This document shows, piece by piece, positions 38,657-50,899 of a stretch of DNA of 62,000 nucleotides. Origin of the DNA: Acanthaster planci (Eukaryota > Echinodermata > Asteroidea > Valvatida > Acanthasteridae); assembly GCF_001949145.1 (NCBI RefSeq), contig NW_019091460.1:404298-466297 (forward strand), given 5' to 3'. Under the pieces are notes generated by a model. That model had not been told where the DNA came from and ran no database searches. It saw only the letters and a program-made list of their open reading frames with translations. Both the position numbers and the translations under genes were made by a program. The stretch's first letter is position 1, and each line of letters begins with the position of its first letter.

Positions 38657-41600
38657 ATGCCAACCACTGGAGCAAAGTCTCAAAAGACTGGTTACCATCT
38701 CAGTCCAAATGAGGAAGCTGCACTAATCAAACGAGAAAAGGAGAGACGACGTAAACTACGAATCCAACAGGTGAGACTTAATCCTTTGAGTTCTCAAGGT
38801 TATGGAATGAGTGAAACTTGCAGAAATGATTAAGAATCTTGTAATTTGGTTTGGTTAATCGGAATCAAACTCTTCGTCTTGATGGTCCTGATGCATTTCT
38901 TTCCTAAGGTCCGTGAACAAGAGAGGAATTTTGCCTCCAAGGTCAGAAGTAATGTCAACAAGAAGAAGGACGAAGAATTGAAGAACCTGGCTCTTCATAT
39001 GAAGAAAGATTGGGAAGAGGAGAAAAAAGAGAAGACAGACGCTTTACAGAAGATAGTGGAGAGAAGTCTTGATAGCATAGGGGATGGACACAGGGCTGCT
39101 AGCAACCAGGTATGATCTAATAATTGGCTAGATTGATATCAGCTTATGGAAGTCTTCGAAAGTAGGGCCCATCGATAAAGTCCTGACATTGTGCCTACCT
39201 TTTGTAGAGGCGTTGGGGGTCAGAGGCAATATGCCGAGTGATAATTTTGTGTTAACCAAAATATTGTGAAATTCATGTACTTTATCACGTCATACCAATT
39301 GAGACCAGCTTTTATTACATAGAAAATTCTTAAACAAGATGTAATTTGTATCCTTAAATTGTTTAAAGGCATCTTCTTGAGGATTAAAGAATCATTCATC
39401 TACTCCATTGTATTCGGTTTTTGTTTATGTTTATTATTCCGCAGCCCCCATTGGCTGAAATTCGAGCAGCTCAAGCCCTCAAGGACCAGCATTCTGCCAT
39501 ACAGCGCTATAATACCGCCCTCAAGAGACAACAGGTGGAGGAGGAACAGCAGTATCTCAAGGAAAACGCCCACATCATCGCCAGGAAGTCAGCATTGCAA
39601 GCAGAGAAGATACGGGCTGCAAAAATGGCAAGCTTACCACCACCAGTCAAGGTAAAGGACTGTGGGACCAGATTCCTTAATTTCATATCAGGACAGGTGA
39701 CAACCTTCTATGTCTTGTCTGCCATTGGCTGATTCCTCTATTCTGGTTTCCTATTGGCTCAGTTCTTCACATGCGGACTACACTGTCTACATGAGTACAT
39801 GTACATTTCAATAAATAAATACAACTGACCCGTGACAAAGGTCATGAGGTTTAATGTTATTGTTGGAGCACTCTCAATAGTCATGCTCTATTCAGGTGTG
39901 TTTGTTGTTCATATTACTACGGATGTTTACTATGACAGAGTTTGACTGGGATGAGTCTAACATTACAAGTTTTCTGAACAGAAAATTATAAAAATCAGAT
40001 AATTTGGCTAAAACATGTGTAACTTCTTAGCTTTATTTCCTGACTTTGTCCTAGGATCCACTGGAAGATCTGGATGACGTCGGAAAGGAGAACAAAATCG
40101 TCATAGTAACCAGTGGTTTCTCTACGAGTCACTATCATCTGAAAGGGGAGTACGTGGAGAAAGCTGAACCCGAGGAACAGGTAAGGATGTATCTAAATCA
40201 ACCGGCTACAGCTAGCTTTAATACATGCATCTATTGGACGTGACTGAAGCCACTACCTATTGACTTTCATAGGCCTAACTATTTTCTCCAGTCATAGCCA
40301 CAATGATTGGACACAGTCTAAACTGATTCGCAGGCATTTGTTTGACTACTGTACTTGTACTTACGATTTGCTCGACAAAGTTTTTTTGGAAGAAGTAGCC
40401 ATCTTGAAGAATACAGAAGAACTTCTTGAAAATATCTGCAAGAAATGCTGATATGTATAAGTGCACATTTAGGAGGACGCTCGACTGGCAGCACAGGAAG
40501 AAGAACGCAGAGCAAAAGAAGATAAGGTGGAGACAGAGAGAGAGGAGAAGGAACGACAAGAGAAAGCTTGTCTGAGACATCAGCACGCCAGGAAACAAGA
40601 GTTACTTCATCAAGATTACAATAAACTGATGGAGGAGTTGGGACATATGGAGCAAGCAGATAGACGACGAAGGCAAACCATAGTGGCCAATATACCAGTA
40701 AGAGGATAATAAGCACATCTGGGATTTGAAGGCTTGTGATGTCTCAAACAATTCTGCACTGTTATTATAACCATTCTAAGTGTTGAGTAGATATTTAGTG
40801 CTAACTTTGCAAGCACAGAATTCTGACTATCAGTCCATATATAAAAGCCAAAAGTTCTCGTTGACCTGTGAAATATGAAGACACAATTAGCCTGGCAACT
40901 CCTGTATTTGTAAAGACTCCCAGTCATAGGAACAAGAGCCATAAAATTGGGCTTGGGGTTCAAATCTCATCTGTCAGGTGTTTGTCTTGAAAACCTGAAG
41001 TTTCATTTTGGAGGAAGTGGTAATAGACTCAAACTCGCCAGCATTAATTCCCAACACATTTCACCACGTAGCTTTGGTTTGATGTGTCTGTCCACATTTT
41101 CTTGGCAGCATCAAGTGTTTCAGCCTCCTCACAAAAGACTTGAAGATAAACAAGAAGAACAGCAGAAATTGGAGCAAGCATTTGAAGACATGTACATGGC
41201 TAATACAGGTAGGAGCAGTTGGATGGGTAGGCTGAGAACGAACAAACAAGGAAATATTAAGAGAAAGTTCCTATAGTCTGAATCAAGTCTACACTTATGT
41301 ACAAGATGGTGCCACCATAATTCTTGCATTGAAGACAGTCCCTCTCTCATTGCCAGACTACACTGGTGATTTGATCCTGGCCTTGGAACCTAAACCACAG
41401 AGAGACACAGACCTGGATGTAACAGTGGACTCTGTGTCTGATGATGTTGGTATCTCACTTCAGCCGGTCCCGATACTACCTGCCGATAGAGATGACGGGG
41501 GTAAGAGATTGCCACAAGGGTTGGATGAGGAAAGCGAGGAGGAGGCAGAAAAAACAATTGCAGAGGAGAAGCCAAAACAACCAAGAGGTCAGTGACGATC

Positions 41601-44600
41601 ATAACCTACACCTGTACACAATGGACACCTGATACTGTAGTCAATTAGTGCACTTGTTTTGTTCAGCTCTCCTAGGTGCTTGATGTGTCAGTAGTCATAC
41701 TCTGATATGTAAATATCATTTATATCAATCTTCTAGCTCCTCTAAAGAAGTTGATGGATCGCATCAAGAGTCAGCGAGAGGAATTGAAGAAAAAGGTTGT
41801 ATTGGAGGTACCTAGCCCAGAAAGACACCCTCGTGAGGAGCTGGAGACCCCATCTAGCTCAAGAGACTTGTCAACTGAGGATGCCTTCTCACCATCTCCT
41901 GAGGCAGCCCAGGAGGAATCTGAGAGTGACAGAGGTACACTTGACACTTTGGAATCAGGGACACTGTCTGAAGACACCAACAAGCTGGAGGAGAAGAGGA
42001 CTCTCTTACATCCCCTGGAAGAGGCTGCCAAGATAAGATCTGTGACAAAGGTATGCTTGAAGAATTTGAAAGGAGTTATGTCTGTGGCAGTGCTATGTTT
42101 AGGGCATTATGTTCTATTGAAGGAGTCTTATTAAATCTTTTTGTGACAGCTGTAGGTTACCTAGGATTCACATTTTTTTTCTTGACTGTAGGTGCCTGAA
42201 GTAGAACTGCAGAAGAAAGCACAGGAAGACATAATAGCCAAGGAGGATGAGCAGCGACTGCGACTTGCTGAGAAACAACTGCAAGAGCACATGGATCACA
42301 GGGACCATCTGCAGATGCTGCAAGATAACCTGCTGCAGCGACAGCGCATGCTGCAGCAGCATATTGGGGAGCAAGAAAGGCTGCATAGGGAACAGCTGCA
42401 GTTGCAGCAGGAACAGTTTGGAAAACAACAGCCCGGGCTGTGGAATGATGAACTGCAGCCACAGTTGAATGAACCCCTAGAAAACCAACATCCACAAAGT
42501 CACAATGTACATGCCATACAACGACTTATAAGACAGCTGCAGATTTCTGACCAGCAGCGACAGCTTCAGCGAGCGCAACAACTGCAGGTCACACAACAAC
42601 AGCAGCAGACACAAGATAATGGCCAACAACAGCATGATCTCACACAGTACCAAGACCTTCCAAATAACCTGCTGCGGCAGCCAAACCTTATGAGCAAGGA
42701 ATCAAGTCGTCAAAAGCAGCATTTGCAGCAACAGCAAGTTGAAGTAAATACAGCAGATTTCCAGTTACCCAGGCAGAGAATTAGCCAACTGATGGAACGG
42801 GAAAGATCAACCCAAGATTTGACAGTTAAACCTGCCGTTGAATTGATGGATCCTACAACTTTTCCCAAGAGTGTCTCTGGTCTTGAACAAAAGAGAGATT
42901 TCCAAGCCAGGCAGATTCCAGTAACTGTAGAGCAGGGACATGGTGAGGAATGGCTGAGACAACACTTGCAGGACACTGTAAAAACCGCTGTGTCAAGCCA
43001 GCTAACTGCAGATCAAGCAGGAAGAAAGCTACCCAGTCGTGACACACTCCAAGAAGCTCAGCTGCAACTAGAACAACGAAGGGAGAGACTCATGCAACTA
43101 TATCCTGAACTCCAACTTCCCCCATATGAGCCTTACATTAAGAACAAACCCACCCCAGATTCTACAGAACCCATGACAGACATGGTGACAGATACACCAA
43201 TGTACCAAGGAGCACAAATAGTGAGAGACGCAGGGCTAGGAAAGGACATAGAGCACTCTGATGCTGTACAAGTCGCACCAAGTGTTGTACCCATTTCAGC
43301 AGCAGAAAGCTTTGTAAGACAGCAAGGGGCATCCCAAATGACAGGTGTATCTACAACATGTGATGTCTCTGCAGCAGGTGTATCTGTAACTGGTGTATCC
43401 TCAGTGTCAAAGCCTGAGGCTGGGCTCTCATCAGGTGCAGATTCTGCTTCTGCACCTCAATTAGATGTTTTGAAACAGACAGCTCATAGCACAGCGTCAG
43501 GACTTCCCCTTAATGAAATGGAAAGGTATGTATAGTTGTAGTAGATTAAATGGGTCATTTTAGTCAAGTTAGCATTGTTTGTGCTTCACAAAGATGCAAG
43601 CATTTAACAACTTCCCAACAACTTAAGAATCTTGCCAGCTTTTTGAAAAGATTCTCACCAGATTTTCTGCCTGAGAGTTTTCCTTTGGTAAATTTGCCCT
43701 CAGGAAATTGGAGCAGCATCGCCAGCAACTGCTGAAGACATGGCAGCAACTTCAGCAGCAACAGCAGCAACAGCAGCAGAGGATCCTTGACAAACAGAAG
43801 ATACTCGTACAGAGAATAGGACAGCAAAGACAGGAGCAGTTGAGCAGGCAACAAGGACAGGGGACTGTATCAGAGGGGATACCTCAAAATGTGATAATTT
43901 CACCTCCAGGAACACAAGTAATGATGACATCACAGCCTATTCTACATGATGTTATGTCTCAAATTCCACCTGGAATACCACGAGCATTGTCATCTACTAT
44001 AAGGACATCGCATCCAGTACCTCCAGATGTGGTCTTTTTGCAGTGTGGAACACAAGATGTGATTGCGTCAGAACCACCAGAGGTGACAACAGTGCATCCA
44101 GATGCCCAACCAAAAGTGGCAACAAGAGAACTTGGAGTGCCTCATATCAAAGGAGTAGGGAGTCCAGAATTTTCACAGCAAGTAGGCCAAACATTGTCTA
44201 AGACAAAAGAGTCATCAGATGGGCCATCCCCTTCCAGGGCTGTCTATAAGCTTCCCTCCATGACATTAGGCAAAACATCTTACCACTTTGATCCAACTCT
44301 TGATGTAGCTGGTAAATCTGTTGAGAGGGAGCTGCCATCATTTCATGAACTCTCTCTAGAAAGTAGTGCCCATTTGACAGAGAATTCTGATCATCAACCA
44401 TTTGAGGTTACTGAGAATCAAGATGTGCCTGCTCATGGCCAATCTGGAATGGGAATTGCACAGCATATGCAGCAGGACTGGGGATCCATCTTTGTTTCTG
44501 GTTCAGATCCTAATAAACAAGTAGAACGTAACCAGTCTGCCTTGCCATCACAAAGACTTGCAAAACACACCAGACCTCCGCCATCACAGTGGAGACTTCC

Positions 44601-47600
44601 CCAGATGACTATGGAAGCAGGACCTCATGAACTAAGTACTATCTTAGAGGGAGAATCCCCAGAAGGCAAACATTTGTCCCGAGGTCACCAAGAATTGAAT
44701 CCACTTGCCTCAACACCACATAAAACTAGTCCATTCCTTCTGGAGACCTCTCAACAAGGAACCCAAGCTAGCAGTAGTCCATTCTACCTTGGGGAGCACG
44801 CAAGTGTGAAGTCTGATCCTAGTGGCAAGGCTTCCCAGGTGGCAACTCCAGTTGGTCAAGTCAGTGGCATAAACTGCTCAAAGACATTGACTATAGCAGA
44901 GATTACTCAGACACCCAATGTAGATAGTCACAGCCAGGGTCAAGTTGATACATCACGTCCTACTTTTGTTCCGAGCTTTGCAATGGATGTTGGACGAGGT
45001 GTGCTGTCTTATCCCTCCTCAAATGTGAGTTGGCTTCCTTCAAGGTTTATTTCATGCATCTAAACTGTAGTTGTTGCACTATTGCAGTTACAGTTCTTTA
45101 AGTAACATATTTATGGCAAAGATGAATTTCAAGAACTCTAAATGAAGAAAATGTTGAAAATCAACCTTTTCCAAAGAACACATTAATTTTTTCTTGTAAC
45201 TGATAGTCTAGATATTCATGTACACGGTACATGAGTTAAATTAGATTTTGTAATAAAACTTTGTGCATTATTTTTGCCCCCATGTCAGGTAATGACAGAG
45301 GGACCAGTTGCCACAGTGAGCGCATCTGCAGCATCATCTATTCCAGTGGCTTCCTCACATACCACACCGATACCCATCCCCAACCCAGCCAACATCCACA
45401 TTGCCTCTCCAGTTACTGACACTGAGGAGGTAACAACGCAACCTGACTCGACAATCTCGATGTTGAGTGAGCACACCTTGGTCAATAGCTTACAACTCAG
45501 CGATGAGTCAGTTGAGCAGTTCCTTGCTCTCTCTGCCTCTGAAAGCAGCACTTCAGATTCAGCATCCTCAACCAGTGCCAGGTACCAAGTACAGATGCTT
45601 GGTAGTGATAAGCGCTCCACCAAGAGCCCCGTCATTAAGAACTTTGTGATGGACATTCCTTCTAGGAGCTCTTGGAAGTCATCCTTTGAGCCATCTATAC
45701 CTCCCTTTTCCCAGTCAGGAGCAGCTGCAACTGAAGTCACTCTTCCAAGCCTTCCAACAGCACCTCGACAAAGCATACATTCGGAAGATTATAACTTAGG
45801 TCCAGTCTCACCCCAGAGCACCTGGACAGACACAGACACCCAGAGTGGCTCCTATCTGGCTGGTGGAGCACCTTTCTTCCCAATGTTCAGAGGCTCAGAT
45901 ATACCCAAAGACGGCATGTCGATGTTCTCTGACGTGTCTCTCAGCCATTACAACACCTCATTAGAGAGTGGTCCCACAATACTCCCTATATCCACAGTGG
46001 ATCCTGGGCAGTTAAATAGGCGTGCATCCCCCAGCGGAGAGTCAGAGCAGTGGTTTATGCCACAGCAGAAGTTAGATAACTCTGAATTGCATCAACCCGA
46101 CAGGGGTAGCACTGTTAAACACAGTCGAGAAAGAGTGGAAACAGGCAAGGAGACATTGGAATCAGAGACCGATGTCTCAGTAGATACACCCCCGAGTGAT
46201 GATGAATCCTCCAAGCTTTCCTATGCCGGGGCACTGGTAGAAGAACCCCATGATCCATCTGGAGCCATGGTGGATGACACGTTACAGGAGGCAATGAGAA
46301 ATATTGCTGTCAGTGAGAGTGAGACTTCCAAAGTAAGTAAACAAATCAATTAGATGTGCTCTCCTGGGATGCAGGACCCGGAGGCAGAGAAAGGGAAGGA
46401 AGTTCAAGTAGTAGGTATAGTGCACAGTTATTAAATGTTATTGTGTACTCAGTTCAAGAAAATGGTGTCATACTGTGACATGATGCCACCATGGTCCTGT
46501 GCACCTGCCAAAAGTACAATAAAGCAGTCACAGTCCATATCACAGTCTATACTAGGAATCTATAGCCTGGTGTTACACAAAATTCTTGTATGAAGTAAAT
46601 ACATGTACTTTGCTAGTCTTCTCAGTGATGAATTTGGTAGCCAAATTTATTTTACTTTTTGTCTTGTGAAAACCTACCCAGGAGACAGGCATCATTGAGG
46701 ATCCAGATTTAACCCTCATTTCTCTCAACTCCACCTTGACATCCTTTGGTCCCCCTGATGATTCCAATGACTCAATAAAACAAAGGCAGTGGGTATCAGA
46801 GGAGCTTGGCAGTGACTCATTGGTATCATTCCTGCACCATGAAGAGGAGATGAAATTGGAAAGCCCAGCTAGATCTGGTTTAGACCAGTCTAAAGCAGTT
46901 GGAACCAGTTCATTGATGGCTGAGGATCAAGTTGATCTTACTGGAGGTACAGGTAGACATTGATTTCCGTTTTGAAGATATTCAAACTTGAAGGCAAAAG
47001 TGACCAAGCTCAGTTGCATCCCTAAATCAGATGTCACAAAAGCACACATATTTGTTGCGTATGTTTGAATGAAAATGCCTATCATCTTTACCAGTTGGAT
47101 ACAGAATTTATTACGTCAGGTGGGGGAAGTACCCATCGATTTCAAGTCAGGAGAAGGGCCTGAACACTTTCCTAAGAGTCACTTATCAAGTTATTTCAAA
47201 CATTAGCCCTTGACATGAATTGTTGTTTACTTGATGGTTATGTCCTTTCTTTCATCTTAGCCTCTTCTGAAGACCGTTCTATTAGTCTGCAAGAAGCCTT
47301 CATGCGGCACAAACAATCCTTCATTAGGTCCACTCAGTCCCGTCAGCTAGAGGTCAAAGTTCACGCAGAGAGTCATCAGGCTACAGCATTCTCCCAGACG
47401 CTGGATAACTGGAAGAGATCTCGAGGTGGGAAGATACACCGACCCTCAAATACCAGGACTAGTAGGTTCTTCTTGTAATACTTCAAAGGTAGAAATCAGT
47501 TTTCAAGTGGCCCACTACAGGTGTGCCAGGCTAATTGAATTTCTCTTAACCTCCGCATGGATTGACTTGTTACGAACCCTCAAATAATTCATCCTAATCT

Positions 47601-48361
47601 CAATTTAACGATCATTTTTGAGACAAATTGTTTAAAAGCTCTAGATTAAGGACAAAGTGCCTTACAGTTATGCGATTGACTTCAAAGAATGCCAAGTGAC
47701 CAGAATATCTTAATTTCTGTTCTTTCCTGCAAACTTGCACGGAGGTGTTCTGAGTGGATAGATGTTAAAATTAGGATTTGTTGCAATCGTTTCAGGTAAA
47801 AGCCCATCAAAGGGTCCTGCAGTCAGGGGTAAAAGGTCAGGGACAGGGCCAACACGACATGGACAAGTATCTATGAGGGAGATTGAACAAACCAAAGACA
47901 GGAGCAAAATAACTCGGACCGTTACATCCTCAGATCGAAAGGCGGCAGAGAGAGACATGTACCTGCGAAACATTAGGTTGGAGTTTGGTCTTGATTTCTT
48001 CAACGAGGACGTACATCCTCATTAAAAGAAGGGAATTGTAAAGGGAAAAGAATGTGTATGACAAAAGCTGTACGGATTGTTTTCTCTCATTTCTTTGCAA
48101 GTGGAATCATACAATTATTGGCAACTGATGTTGCATCAACAAGTGTCAAATTGTCATCTGTATATTCCTCCAAGATTGTACAACCAGCTAGAGGAAGTGC
48201 AGAAATGGAAACTGACTCAACAACGAAAGAGGGATTATGCAGCCAATCGACAACGTCGCAAGGAGTTTGGACAGAAGCTACAAGCTCGCTTCAAGTTGAC
48301 CAAGCAGACTGGAAAATCTCCAAGCTTGAGAGATGCAGGTACAAATGGATCTGAAAACTGA
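38657..48361 (+). CDS. CEP295: Centrosomal protein 295 (ALMS motif)
   Basis: Fifteen coding exons: 38657-38770, 38909-39109, 39445-39651, 40055-40180, 40473-40697, 41109-41208, 41357-41587, 41737-42050, 42192-43525, 43704-45024, 45289-46332, 46682-46946, 47261-47425, 47796-about 47987 and about 48102-48361. This gives about 2032 aa, shorter than the roughly 2600-aa human protein. The N-terminus matches CEP295 (LSPNEEAALIKREKERRRKL, VREQERNFASKVR, DARLAAQEEERR, RRRRQTIVANIP, QAFEDMYMAN) and is highly charged coiled coil. Exons 9-11 are exceptionally long and Gln/Ser-rich with a Q9 run. Later segments EDPDLTLIS, SLQEAFMRHKQSFI and a final RLYNQLEEVQKWK, Arg/Lys/Gln-rich, form the ALMS region shared with ALMS1 and CEP295. 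The family (Ana1 in flies) acts in centriole-to-centrosome conversion. The exon 14/15 junction uses a weak donor (TTTG then GTCTTG) chosen because phase 1 is required. All other phases close. Confidence 0.92.
43753..43779 (+). repeat. CAG/CAA tract coding Q9 in CEP295 exon 10
   Basis: Nine consecutive glutamine codons, mixed CAG and CAA, within WQQL...RILDKQ at about residues 968-976. Exon 9 is also glutamine-rich throughout. The CAA interruptions would be expected to limit length instability. Confidence 0.9.
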
Positions 48362-48561
48362 AAATGGCATTGTTGCTGCTATGACTGTGGTGTAATACAT
48401 AAAGCTTAAAACCAAACACTGAATCGGAATGTAACGTCTTGGTTACTTGAATTTTTCGAGAGTCAAAAACGAAGCTCAACATTAATAGGCTTCAGCAAAA
48501 TTGTGTTTTTATTTAACGTTAAACACGGCATGATTTGAAGGCAAATTTACTTGAAGCTGTA

Positions 48562-48598
48562 AATAAACATGGAATCACAAGTATTATACAAGAATAAA
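48562..48598 (+). terminator. CEP295 polyadenylation signals
   Basis: Two canonical AATAAA hexamers on the + strand (48562-48567 and 48593-48598), 200-235 bases after the CEP295 stop. Position and sequence fit; the cleavage site is not determined. Confidence 0.55.
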
Positions 48599-48995
48599 AC
48601 ATTTGAAATGTCACTGTAACATTTGTAAAATATTTGAGGTATTCACTGATGTACAGATGAATTTTAACTTATTTTAGTACGCCATGATTGTTCATTCGAA
48701 AACATGTTTCCACTGAGCATGTTTTATAATGCATTCATAAACTAACACTCCATTTTGTGAAAGTCTCATGTAAAGCATATATAGTTTCTTATATAATCAG
48801 CCTTTACAGTTGGAATAACCATCGGGCACAAAGCAAAGCACTAGACATGTTTAACATGCAATGTTTTCAGGTATATATCTTTTCTGCTAATGATAAATCT
48901 ATTTAAAGGAATCATTTCACTCCAAATTTCCAACTACTTAATGTTCACCACATTTTCAGCTGTAGCGTTTTGAATGACTTAGGAATAAAAACTCC

Positions 48996-49103
48996 AAAAG
49001 CCAAGCACAACATGTAAACTTACATGTGTATGCATGTGTAATGTATCACAAAAGCCAAGCACAACATGTACACTTACATGTGTACGCATGTGTAATGTAT
49101 CAC
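48996..49103. repeat. 54-bp direct repeat, two copies
   Basis: Two adjacent units starting AAAAGCCAAGCACAACATGT, differing at a few positions (TAAACTT/TACACTT and GTATGCA/GTACGCA). The unit itself contains ACATGT/TACATGTG palindromic words. Confidence 0.9.
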
Positions 49104-49909
49104 TAAAGTATTTATATTTTCTTCTGATAAAGTCATTTACAGGAAGGGTTTCACTACAAAACTTTGCCAGTATTTATTTATCACATTTCAGCCATCGTGT
49201 TTGGAATAAAGATCTCAATGGAGTAGGCAATTACAAAGCATAACACAAAACTACAAACAAAATAAATCAAGATAAACTAAACACCACAACTTTTCGTTGA
49301 AAGTAAAGCAAAACAATTGATAACAATGTCCACATTTTTAGCCTTTTATAGGCAGGCATGTGTATTTCCCTCACTACAACTAGAATTCTAACTTCTAATT
49401 CCTGCTAAATAATTTTCTGCAGTAATGATAAAGACAAAACTCCCCATGAACTTTCCTTCCTGGAATCCGTACACAATTCCACAACTGCGAAGAATCAAAT
49501 ACCTCTTACAAAATTTAGGGTTAAAATGGATGGTTATTTATAAAAATGAATATGCACATAATAATGCATATTCTGTCATATTTGCTTGAAACCTGTTTGT
49601 AGTTTATAACTCACAATTTCACCAGCAATCCTGAAATATTGAATGGCCTGGAAAAAGTCCTTGGGCCAAGAGTTGAGATTGCGTCGAGTTGTCAGAATTT
49701 TCAAACTTGCAACCAAGATTGTTCTGCTGATTTAGTCTTTCCAACATGCACTGCCACATTGCAATCACATGCTCTTAGTCTAACCAAACTCAGCAAACTA
49801 ACAACCTGCATAAGTTGGCTTACGATAGTCAAATAAATCTGTTACTGACAAACCCCCCTCAAAATGGTGCCACTAGATCTATCCAACAGTAGAGTGACTG
49901 GATCAAAGT

Positions 49910-50047
49910 ACATGTATAAAGCATGTTACCCCTGGTGTTTTAGTCTTTTACAGACACATGTATAAAGCATGTTACCCCTGGTGTTTTAGTCTTTTACAGA
50001 CACATGTATAAAGCATGTTACCCCTGGTGTTTTAGTCTTTTACAGAC
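49910..50047. repeat. 46-bp tandem repeat, three identical copies
   Basis: Units start at 49910, 49956 and 50002 (ACATGTATAAAGCATGTTAC...TACAGAC) with no differences that I can see. Perfect identity implies recent expansion or homogenisation. It lies in the 3' spacer between convergent genes. Confidence 0.93.
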
Positions 50048-50899
50048 AGGTAAAAATCACTCTTAATTCCTTTCTCTCTCCATCTCCTGTACATGAAAAC
50101 AAAATTTACAAGTAGTGCAATGTGCCTTGAAATTCAATCTAATTAATTTCCTTTATTTTCATTAAAAATGAGTCACCGTCCAAAGGTAACAGCTCTCTGT
50201 TACCCAACACCAAACTTAGTTCAGTCGTAAAATACTGATTTTGTTAAATCTGTGACATCAAAGTTTCATCAGACAGTTTTTATACAAGTTTTAACCTTAA
50301 GCTAAGCTTTCATTCGATATATAATTCATCCCGGTGGCATTTTGCATTTTGGAGTTACTTGCCATTTGCATATTCATATAATTTCATTTTATCACACGTG
50401 CTTCTGAGATAATGCTCTGTAAACATAACAGAAACATACTCTCTTAATTTTCCTTAGTAACAGAGGCTTTCTGGTCAAGAAATTGGCCTCCAAATATTTC
50501 ACCCTCAGCACATGGAACAGGCCAGTATGCGTTTTTGCAATGCGCGACATAATACACATTTTTGCAGAGTGGGACATATATACGTGCATTGCAAATCAAC
50601 CAAAATCTTCCGACAATCATTAGTTATATTAATGCTGGCTGTAACAACACACTTGATTGGAATGTAAAACCACCGCACTCAACATTTCTTTGCAAGCCTT
50701 GTGTGGTAGTGGTAGTGTTTATCAATTCCCCTTCTTAACTTTGAAGCAGGCAAACTTGTATCTCAGTAGGATGATCAAGGTATTTGGCATTAAATTGCCG
50801 GACTTGCAATGCTGCCCAACCTTTCCATGAATCCCCAAATAAAAAATCCTTTGGACTCTGACCGTCCAGATTCAGTCACTTCTCTTCGACGAGACTCGT

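Larger units (their letters stand above)
48362..50899. other. Convergent spacer between CEP295 and MAO
   Basis: Both genes point into this stretch, so it should hold two 3' UTRs. CEP295 polyadenylation signals are at 48562-48598. For MAO, a minus-strand AATAAA is suggested near 50152. Two short tandem repeats (48996-49103 and 49910-50047) lie here. No coding exon is supported. Confidence 0.6.
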
